Shown one piece after another: positions 37,901-47,360 of a stretch of 64,000 nucleotides of DNA. Location of the stretch: the NCBI GenBank assembly GCA_947568835.1, contig OX387606.1, positions 16,554,001 to 16,618,000 on the forward strand, written 5' to 3'. Source of the DNA: Protonemura montana (lineage: Eukaryota > Arthropoda > Insecta > Plecoptera > Nemouridae). How positions within the stretch are numbered: position 1 is the stretch's first letter; every line of letters starts with the position of its first letter. The notes beneath the pieces are model-generated. The model was not told where the DNA came from. It saw only the letters and a list, made by a program, of their open reading frames with translations, and made no database searches. Position numbers and translations under genes: made by a program.

Positions 37901-40900
37901 GAGATTATCTGAAACGGGGAAACTCGCTTTCAAAGACACACTGGAAGCACAGGGTATATTTTTTTACGTAAAGTTATCGTTCTTGGCGCCTGATTTAGGT
38001 ATTTGGTGCCAAAATTCAGGCGTTGTTTTTCAATTTCTTTCCCGTTTGAGGAGAGTCACAGGTGGTTTTCGTTCATAGGGTATTGTTTTTATTATTTCAA
38101 TTTATTGAAAGTAAGGTTAGAAGTCGTTCAAGTATTTTTTTCTATTGGTACCGAACAAAAAGTCCCTTCACAAATGAAAATATACTCAAAACCATCACTC
38201 ACACCCTCAAGTATTTCAGCAAACTTGCGAAAGGAACAGGAGATTTTTGCGAACACAGAGTATTTAATGTCTAATTCGGGCCAAAATTGCGATAATTATA
38301 ATAATTAAGGCAATATATTTTCTGGAATGTCTCAAAGCGCGGCTAGCAGATTCATGGAACCGTTCGTAATTGTTCGTCTCTTAAGTATTTACTTTTAATT
38401 AACTGTGTTTTGAAAGGCGTATAATATCCAATTACAGAAATCAGTACTACGTAGCTATCTGTAACTCAACATTGCATTGCAAATCAAGACAATTTCTGAA
38501 GTAGCTTTGTAACAGGAATTTAACCCAATTTGACCAAGTTTAAAACAAAACAAACATGAGTATGCATACATGAGGATATTCAAAACAAAAACAAAAATAT
38601 CTGACATAAAATAGTATGTCCATAGCATGTTCTTGCTTCAATTATCTAGCAAGTCCAGAGCCCGAGCATTGTGTATTGTCACAACGCCTAAACGTATATT
38701 GGCCATGTCATGTAATTACTTACGAAGGGTGCAATTTTTCACCGGCTGGCTTTTGGCTGTCGTTCGCAGCCATGTGTGCCATGCATTGTTGTACGTTCAC
38801 ACTTCAATTCATCGCGGATTGTTTGCCAAAAAGAAATAGCGACGACCGGGTAAACTAGGAGTAACATAAGATAGCAGAATTGAGAAGCTCTGTCAGGCGA
38901 TCTCAGCATCTTCATGGCTATCAAACGTTGAATTTTCAAAACCATTACCATCCAAAACCATATCCTAGATGCTTGGCTGCATTGTATTCTTGTTTTCAAA
39001 GTTGGCAAGTAAAAAGTCTATATTATAATAATTTCAATATAATTGTTCACAACAGTCGTCTATTCCTCAGAAAGCATTCATTTGAATATCACAAAAAAAA
39101 AACGTAAATTGTGCCATGCTTAAAAATTCATTTTTCACGACCTAACATACTCCTAGATAGGTCAATTTTGCTTTCATTGAGGGCAGTGAAGTGGTAAAAT
39201 ATTTTGGTGTTTACCAATAATATTACCATTTATTAGCTAACGTGTGGGGCACAAAATGGTAATGCGATACAATGCTCTGTTACAATTATGTTGTCAGCTC
39301 GTTCAGCCGAAATTTAATATTGATGAAAATGATAATGTAAATTGGCAATGAAACCATTTGTGCGTTGGTCCAACGTTAACGGTTTATTCGGTAAGAAAAA
39401 AAAAAGGTTTTACGGCATGAATGAATGCTTTTCCATACTAACGCACGAACGCACAGGGTCGAGCCAAAATAAAAAATCGCTTAATGACGTCTTCCTAATT
39501 ACATTCTTCAAAAGAAGATCGTCGACCCATAATAAAATGCATGACAGTGGTCTTGGTAACCTTTGATTGGACAGCCCGGCCATTTTATGGCGTCTCCCTT
39601 TACATATAAATCGATTCTCTCATTTTAATCTCAAGCAAAATTAAACATTGGCTTGCATTTTACAATGGGAATATTTTCTGCCCTGCCCACTTGTGTTTGC
39701 TTTGGCATCGACTGCCAAGGATATTCTCGCTCTAATATATGGCCATAGATCACCGTATCAGCAATATACATCCAGGCAAGCTGATCGGTGGAAAAATCGG
39801 TGGAAAAATCGGTGCCGGCCGCACTTTATCAAGGGCTAGAGGCGGCGGCGAAAGGCTGGGCTAGTAATAATTTATTCTGGAGCAATATTGCAAAGACGTG
39901 AGCGGCAGACGGGAAACAACGAGACTGTTCAAGGAATGATGCGTTTACCCGGTTTATCCATTGTCTGTGTAATCAGATTTTAAAGGGTTGGTAAATAACA
40001 AAATACGAGAGAAAGGCACAGTGGGTTCTTTGTCAAATGAGGGAATGATATCTGGAATTGCCTTTTAAAAAAACATTTTCTGAGCGAGGTGTGCATGTTC
40101 TTTTCATTACCGGATATTTTATATGATGAAAGAGACAGGATTAGTGATTCGAATCAAGTCTAAGACTTTGTGAAATAATACTTGCGTGGGCAGCGCCAGT
40201 GCTTTTGCGTTGGTCCACCACTTGCCTTGACAAACTGAATGGACTGCTTCAGGTATTTTCATCGGTATTTTCACCCTTGGTTTACGACTTAGATGCTACA
40301 CCATAATTAATTAACTAAATACCCGCGAATGGCATAAGAAAGGCTGACAATTTCAAATATGAAATACGCCTAATTGTGTACGCAGGCAGACACCATTTGC
40401 TTTCTTGTCACGTAAATTGTTTAAATAGGTATACAAGTTAGAAAATTGTCAAAGGATTGGGATGCCATGTACTGGATGAGAACGCAAGATAAATTTCGTT
40501 TTAGAACGTTGATACATTGTTTCATAACCGAATGAATTTGAAACTGAGTCACCTACAAAGAAAAGTTATTTTACTGTCAAAATAATCAACTATAAACAAT
40601 TTTATGGAATTTAATTAAAAAAAAAAAACTTTTCTACTTGAAAGTTTTTGATGAACGTAGATAAAATTGGAAGATCCGAAGATAAAATTTTCAAGTTTAA
40701 AAGCTAATAAATTTACTTGAGTTGTTGCACTTGGAGAGCATAAAGAAGACTTGACATGAATTCGAGTCAAATTTTGAAGTAAATTTGGTAAACAAAGGTG
40801 AACCATCGGGACTTTTTAAAAAGGTAACTGCAGTTACGATAACTCGCTAACAATCATAACGTACAGTGAAGCGTAGCTTGAAGAAAGATGCCAGACATGG

Positions 40901-42027
40901 AATTATCTGAGACTATGGTCTGAGGCTGGTTGTATTCGGTGCTTACGTGCCGGGCAGCGTCAAAGAAAGTGCCATGTGATGGCTTGTCGACCAAATCAAC
41001 CACAAAACAATCCATCACGGATGGTAAAATATTATTGGCATAGTAAAATAAAGTGCGTAATAATAATTTTGTTTCCGGGAGCCTTGTTTGTATTATAGCG
41101 AGAAAAATGACTCTAGATTGCAGGGTGATCAGGGAAAATTGTTTTCATTGTTCAGCGCCTATCATTGCCATTCTATTGAAGGCGATGCCAACGCATTGTC
41201 ACAGCCTACGGGAACGACGCTGACCTTTCTTCTGATCTATTTTATCATGCTGACCCAAATCTTTTACAAAAAGCATTACTTTAAAGTGGACGCAAGGACT
41301 TTCAAAACGCAATACCAAATGTAAATATTATAATATCTATATCGGTCTACTTCATCGCCAATGGTTCTAGAAAACACAGTAAATAGAGAAGCTGTGGAGA
41401 AGAAATAGAAAAAATAGCGTCGTCTCAGAGCGACGTTCTATCAGCGACCTATCGGAGTCTATAAATTTCTGATCGAGACCTGAGCTGGGAGCAGGCGACT
41501 GGAAAACAGCGACGTCGACGTCGACGCCGACGACGTGGGCTCCTTTCCTTGGAATCCATTGTTTCTCGCGTTGGCGTCGGTAATGTGTTCATTTTTCAAT
41601 GAACGCCAATTTGAACACACACAATACACTAACTCGATCTAAGTTTCTAATAGAAGTTTATTGAATGTGAGGTGACTTACAATCTTGAACTCTCTGAGAT
41701 GTTACAATATATATATCAAACGACTGGAAGCTGAAATAATTAAGAACGATTGCGCGCGAAGAATAATTTAATTTAACCATTAATTAAACTGGATAACGCC
41801 TTTAGAAAGCGTCACAGCGATAATCTCAAAGTGGTACGCTAATTTTCTTAAACGAGAGTAAGAGAGATTAAAAGGAAGGTACTACATAGGTATTTAATGA
41901 CCATGAAGAAATAAGGAAATCTGTCAACTACGGTTAACTAACTACGAATGAAACGAATCATTTCTCAAAAATGAACCAATTATTCCATGACTGAGTAACT
42001 CTTTTGGATCCTCCCTTTTTTCTCAGG
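34988..42027. other. Intergenic, no gene supported
   Basis: Seven kilobases of mostly AT-rich DNA. Open frames up to 171 codons occur around 36.4-38.3 kb but match no family I know and lack start or splice context. GC-rich patches at 36.94-37.18 kb and 41.38-41.59 kb share a GTCGGCGTCG-type motif. A 12-bp unit (tcggtggaaaaa) is repeated two and a half times at about 39785-39812. Confidence 0.5.
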
Positions 42028-42062
42028 TATAAATGAAAGTACGTGCGAATTGGTCGGCAGTC
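42028..42062 (+). promoter_or_regulatory. TATA box and initiator of the first Gly/His/Lys-rich gene
   Basis: TATAAA at 42028-42033 is followed about 30 bases later by a CAGT initiator-like word at 42058-42061, about 80 bases before the ATG. Confidence 0.75.
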
Positions 42063-42139
42063 GTCCGCTAAATATCGAGAGTGCAGAACACGCCAGACAC
42101 GTATTTTAGTCAAGTTATCAGTGCCGAATCGGATCTGTG

Positions 42140-43690
42140 ATGGGTCCTTCGAGGACCTGGCTGACCCTCTTAGCGTTGTTCGTGGCGTTGCTCTGCTGCC
42201 GCGGCGCTAACATCCGGTTTGACGGCGGGGAGCAGGGCACGACCCCCGAAATTCTCCTCGGGCAGCACTCTGAGCAAAAGGACGTGACTGTCCAGTTTGA
42301 ACCGACCAAGAAGACGGAGTGCTTCGTCAACCCTTTCTCAAAGCTGAGCAAAGCTGACGAAGACGTCGACAGCGAAGAGCCCCTCACGTTTGTCGACAAG
42401 GAGCCGACCAACAAGGACGTGGACTCTGCTCCGTCAACGAAATCGGCGTCTGTAGTTCGATCAGTGTCGGTGCCGGCTCCAGCTCCAGCTCCAGCCCCCG
42501 CACCTAAACCAGAACCAGAGGAGAAGCCGCAAGAATCAGCTCCGTCCATCACGTACAGGCCCAGGCTCAAGTATAGGGAGCCTAAGCCTGCAGTCCAGGA
42601 GGAAGAACGGCCAAAACCTAAGCATCGGGAGCCTAAGCCTGCTGCTCAAGAAGAAATAAGACCAAGACTAAAGTATAGGGCACCTAAACATGACGTCGCC
42701 GAAGAAAGGTCTCGGCTTCAGCACCGTGAACCTAAACCTGCAGCCGAAGACGTAAACGAAGAATCTCGACCATCTTTGCCCCCGAGGAAGCGTCATCGCG
42801 TCAGGAAGATCAAGAAACCCGAGGTTTACACATTCATCGAACCTATCAAGCCAGTTGAAGACGTGGAACAAGATTTGAAGCCGGCAGCCTCCGATGACCA
42901 GAAGCTCGCAGCTACGGGGCACGAAGACGAGGGCGATCACGACGACCACGGGGGTGGTGGAGGAGGTAAAGGAGGCGGTGGGGGCGGGGGTGGTGGTGGA
43001 AAAGGAGGCGGTGGGGGCGGCGGGGGTAAGGGAGGCCACCATGAAAAGGGAGGCGGTAAAAAGCACAATTCTGACCATCACAGCAGCAGCGGGAGCAAAG
43101 GAGACAAGGGATACAAAGGGCATCATTCGCACGAGAAGGGAGAAAAGGGGGAGCACGACAAGGAAGGACACAAGGGACATTACAGCGATGACGGTGGCAA
43201 GAAGGCAGAGCACGCTGAAGGAGGTGGACACTACGGCGAGCATGACAGCGGTGAGAAGGGCGAGAAGGGCGCGAAGTACGGTGAGGGTGGGGCGCACAAA
43301 AAAGGGCACAGTACTAAAGGAGAACACAACATTTACAAGAAAGACGAGTATGAGAAGAAACATGAGTTCTTTGAGGAAGATCACGATGGAGGCGACCACT
43401 TCAAAGAAGGTTCGTTCGACGAACATCATGACAGCAAGTCGGGCGGAAATAAGAAGGGTGGACATTCGAAGAGCGATTTCTACGATGACCAATATGGCAA
43501 GAAGGGGCATCACGAAAAGGGGAACCACTACGACGAAGATAAGGGGCATAAGAAGGACGCCGGACACGACGAGCATTACGGGCATGGAGAGGAGTACGGG
43601 AAGAAAGGAGGCAGCGCCGGGGGAAAGAAGTGGAGTTTTAGTAAAGGTGATGGCGGCGGTGGTGGGGGAGGAGGAGGAAAGCATCGTTAG
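42140..43690 (+). CDS. Secreted Gly/His/Lys-rich protein, probable cuticle or matrix protein (516 aa)
   Basis: Single exon. The N-terminus (MGPSRTWLTLLALFVALLCCRG) is a clear signal peptide; the start is the ATG at 42140. Residues about 112-128 are an (AP)n-KPEPEE stretch. About 139-205 hold four imperfect 17-residue repeats of the type RPRLKYREPKPAxQEEE. About 271-300 are poly-Gly with Lys, and from about 300 to the end is a His/Lys/Gly/Asp-rich domain with landmarks KGDKGYKGHH, GHSTKGEHNIYKKDEYEKKH and YGKKGG. The same domain, in the same order, ends the 817-residue gene downstream. I recall similar proteins across insects, often annotated only as His-rich or hypothetical. Charge and repeats suggest an extracellular, self-associating or metal-binding structural protein; this is inference. 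Only one cysteine remains in the mature part (ECFVNPF). Confidence 0.9.
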   Translation: MGPSRTWLTLLALFVALLCCRGANIRFDGGEQGTTPEILLGQHSEQKDVTVQFEPTKKTECFVNPFSKLSKADEDVDSEEPLTFVDKEPTNKDVDSAPSTKSASVVRSVSVPAPAPAPAPAPKPEPEEKPQESAPSITYRPRLKYREPKPAVQEEERPKPKHREPKPAAQEEIRPRLKYRAPKHDVAEERSRLQHREPKPAAEDVNEESRPSLPPRKRHRVRKIKKPEVYTFIEPIKPVEDVEQDLKPAASDDQKLAATGHEDEGDHDDHGGGGGGKGGGGGGGGGGKGGGGGGGGKGGHHEKGGGKKHNSDHHSSSGSKGDKGYKGHHSHEKGEKGEHDKEGHKGHYSDDGGKKAEHAEGGGHYGEHDSGEKGEKGAKYGEGGAHKKGHSTKGEHNIYKKDEYEKKHEFFEEDHDGGDHFKEGSFDEHHDSKSGGNKKGGHSKSDFYDDQYGKKGHHEKGNHYDEDKGHKKDAGHDEHYGHGEEYGKKGGSAGGKKWSFSKGDGGGGGGGGGKHR

Positions 43691-43923
43691 CATAGGAGAA
43701 TTGTTGATCTCAAAACGTAGTCTTGTTATTATTGTTTTACTGTTTAAGTTTGTCAATGTTGATAGGTAATTTATGTCGCAAATGACTCAAACCTTGTTAA
43801 AAGTATTGTTACGATAATTCAGAAATGCATGAGAGTTAGTTCAACTGATGACTTATCATCCCCTTTGTATAAACTGCAATAGATATCAAAATATACTATG
43901 TGTAATTTAGTATTGTTTAGTAA

Positions 43924-43929
43924 AATAAA
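43924..43929 (+). promoter_or_regulatory. Poly(A) signal
   Basis: AATAAA, 233 bases after the stop of the 516-residue protein gene. Confidence 0.75.
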
Positions 43930-46900
43930 ACTGTTATGCCAAATAACCGTGCCTGAGTCTTCCTATAACGTTTCCTATAGAATTGGTCAATAGGTTCAAT
44001 AATGGGTTGAATATAGACTTCCAAGAATTTCTAAATAGCTTACGTTTTTATTTCCCTTTAAGCTGAGAAAATCTTTAATTTCGAAAAAAAAGTCAATTAA
44101 AATGAAAAGAAAACTAAAACTGGCGACTGCGTTCTCTCCAGAGAAGCGACACAAGGAAGGTCTAAAGAATTATGATAATGGAATCAACCTTTCAGTTTTA
44201 AGCGTATATTTCCTTTTGATTTTACCGTCACCAAGCTTTTGTGGCAAACGCTACGCAGAATGCCTTCTGTTCTTTGGTTGTTAGAGCATTCTAGAAAACT
44301 GAATCACGAACGGTTACCAGGAAAACTCTGGAAAACTCCAAGGAAGTGAAAATAGTTTTGGAACACTGCGAGATAATTAGCATTTCAAAATGATTACCAT
44401 GCAGATCAGTGCCAATGAGCAGTTCTGTAGTGTTTTGGAATTTTCTTTTGGCCCTCTTATACTAACAAATGAAAATAGGTGGCAGCTACATAATTAACAA
44501 CTTTCGTCTAGAATTAATTTTTTATTATCCCTGATTCAAATGGGTGCCGAGAGAAACTGCAAGACCATGCTCTCGCTTTTAGCTCCGTAATTTGCCGATG
44601 GATTATTAAATTGGTGTATGCAATCTCAAGCAAAATAGCATAGTTACTATTTACAGAGAAGAAAAAAAAACAGTTGTCCGGAATGTTCAATGAATTGTTT
44701 GTTGTCGAAAATCCGCTAGGTCCAAACGAACGTGAATCCTGGTGAAGCGGAACGATCGACATGCCCTACTGCTCCTGAGTCGCACCGCAGGTACAACTGC
44801 CTCGTTTTTGTGACACTTAGGCGTTTCATAAGAAGCTGTTTCGTTCATTAATAACACAATCTTTGCCAGCTTCTCTGCGATTCCGATTCAGTGTGCCAAG
44901 TGGAACCTAGCTTGTGGTTGTCATTATAGTATTGCTGAGAAGTAATCGATTTCCGGCTGCACTGAATGTTTGATTATGTATGCCCTTTGATTGTTACCTT
45001 AGATTGATAATTACCCATAGCGATTGTGCTTAATACTGGATGTAGAAATTAGTCTCGGACCAGCATTATACAGGAATGTATTTCGTATCCGAAAACTGGG
45101 AAATGCGAAATGCTTCGTAGGTCTGGAATCTGGAGGGATGGTATTTCAAATCACTATAGTGTAATAATGAGAGAAGATATAATTGTTTAGTCATTTTTAG
45201 TCAAAAGCCATTTTTTCATAAGCGCTTGTGGAACAAAATTTATGCCAGGGATTTGATTTGTTATCTTCTCTAATGGGCTAGACCGTATCACATAATGCTG
45301 AGATCGAGAACGAAAGTGTGGTTAACAAACCTGCCATGCTCATCATTCAAGAGACGTTGGAGACTGCACAATTGTGTTTTTGAGTCAAAAGAAAAAGATA
45401 GGTTTAAAATAAATTCAACCATTTGTCACCAATTTGTCACAATTCATTTCAAAAGACACTTCCTGATTCGAAGTCACTTGCTGGATTTTCTACAGTAACC
45501 AACAAAGCATCACCATGACAATGAAATTAGTACCAAAAAAAGTCTGTCGCCGATTTCGTGTCATACAATTTTATCATTCTCTGTGAGATTCATGATTCGT
45601 TATGATCTTGCTTTGATGTCCTGCATCTTTTATGCTCTCAGACGATCGTAAATGGCTTGACGATCGTGATTAAACCACCCTGTAAAACAATACGTCGTCA
45701 AACACTTAAAGGAGTCTCCTCGTTCGATCCAAGTTATTCGTGTCAAATCAATATTTTAATCAGATTTGGATGAGTGCTCCAAGTTGGATCCGGTCCGTGT
45801 GCTTTTCATCAAGAATCGAGTTACCGAGGGGAGTCATGCAAAGCATTGGACGTACGCCGAAAGGCGAAAAAAAAACATTTCGATCACGTAATCCTGTGTA
45901 GGTAGGTGGGTAGGCACGCTTCGACAAGTATTACCACTTGCCTTATAATCTTGATATCGTATTCTAGGAACATTTTTTGATAAGAACGCGTTTTTTTCCA
46001 TATATTCTGTCACTCATGAACGAATAAAAAAGGAAATGCGATTTCGTACTGTCTTTTTAGAATAATCTTGACCTTAAACTTTGCTTGCTCGTTTTTCCGG
46101 TTAGATTTTGGAAGTTATTGTCGTTTTCCGCGAGGACTGCAGAATATTTTCGTACACATCTCAACATCATTACTCATTCTCAAAAGTAACCTGTGACACA
46201 ATGCCAATCTATAGATTTCATACGCTCTTCCTGCAACTGCCCTTTAAGGGTGAAATACATGTGAATATTATACAAAATAACTTGAATATCCTTTAACAGC
46301 GATGAAAGGTGGTTCTGTCGTTGATATTACAATGATTTTAATACCGAACACTAACTACTTCATCCAACTAACCTTTAGTGATTACCACGGGTGTATCCAT
46401 TTCTATTCATGTAGGTGCTTAAAGTGCTGATGCCAAATTCTCCCATATCCATATCAGCTGATCGACACACGAGGCCTGCTCGGAGGCGGCAGGTAGAAGA
46501 TGTTCATTACACATGGGCCATCGCTCATTGTCAGCGGGCTATAAGCTTTTAAGCCAATATCTATAAAGGCGGCAGTCGTGGGCGACCCAATGATGATAGG
46601 CGACAAAAACGAGAACACCGGGCGTTACTAATTGTTATTAAATATGATGAACGCCAATACGCAAATCGTTATCGAGGTTATGACTCGTTGCACTTTGATT
46701 AACTTATCGATCATTCGATATGTTAACAATATTGTTTTACTATGACACATTGCAGAAGCGTAGTACAATATTTCACTCGTGCTAACGATTTTTCTCGAGA
46801 TGTCAAGTCGATTCAGCCCTGCATCTGTCTATTAGTTGTCGCAAAGTGTCGCGCTCCACGTCATGTATGTGCCAATCAATCACAAGGAGAACTGAGCAAA

Positions 46901-47258
46901 TTGATTTCTTTCTTCAATGACACATCGAAGCTTTATTGTTACATTATTTCCGTCAAGGAAATGCCACCGAAAACACCGCGATTACATAGATATGACTGCA
47001 CTCGAGGCGTGGGTACACAGCGCAGGAATAGGTGCGCAAAGCTGAAATGTACACCTGCGATTCGACTGAAAGCGTGAAATTCTAGACTCGTTGAGTGTCT
47101 GTGGTAACCATTATCAAATCATTTGTGGTCTTGAAGTACGCTTCGAGATGAAAATCAATCGGAACAGAATGAACCATACTGAAAATAATACGTAATAATG
47201 ATATGAACCGTGAAATAAAATACGTAATACATATTATGAGCACTAATTTTTACACTCA
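43930..47258. other. Intergenic between the two Gly/His/Lys-rich genes
   Basis: About 3.3 kb with no supported gene and no third copy of the shared domain. Likely holds regulatory DNA of the 817-residue protein gene. Confidence 0.5.
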
Positions 47259-47294
47259 TATATAAACTCCGATCGCAGCAATCTATTCATCAGT
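47259..47294 (+). promoter_or_regulatory. TATA box and TCAGT initiator of the second Gly/His/Lys-rich gene
   Basis: TATATAAAC at 47259-47267 is followed 33 bases later by TCAGT at 47290-47294, the arthropod initiator. The ATG is about 70 bases further. Confidence 0.8.
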
Positions 47295-47360
47295 TGAGTT
47301 TGTAGACTAACAAAAGAACAAAGTATTACTAATCAAAGTGTAATCTTTAAATCGTTTAAA

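Noticed and set aside
42668-43756. 362-codon open frame on the minus strand over the 516-residue secreted protein gene
   Set aside because: It is antisense to the Gly/Lys/His codons of a gene with signal peptide, TATA box and poly(A) signal; its hydrophobic run is the complement of GGN/AAG repeats.
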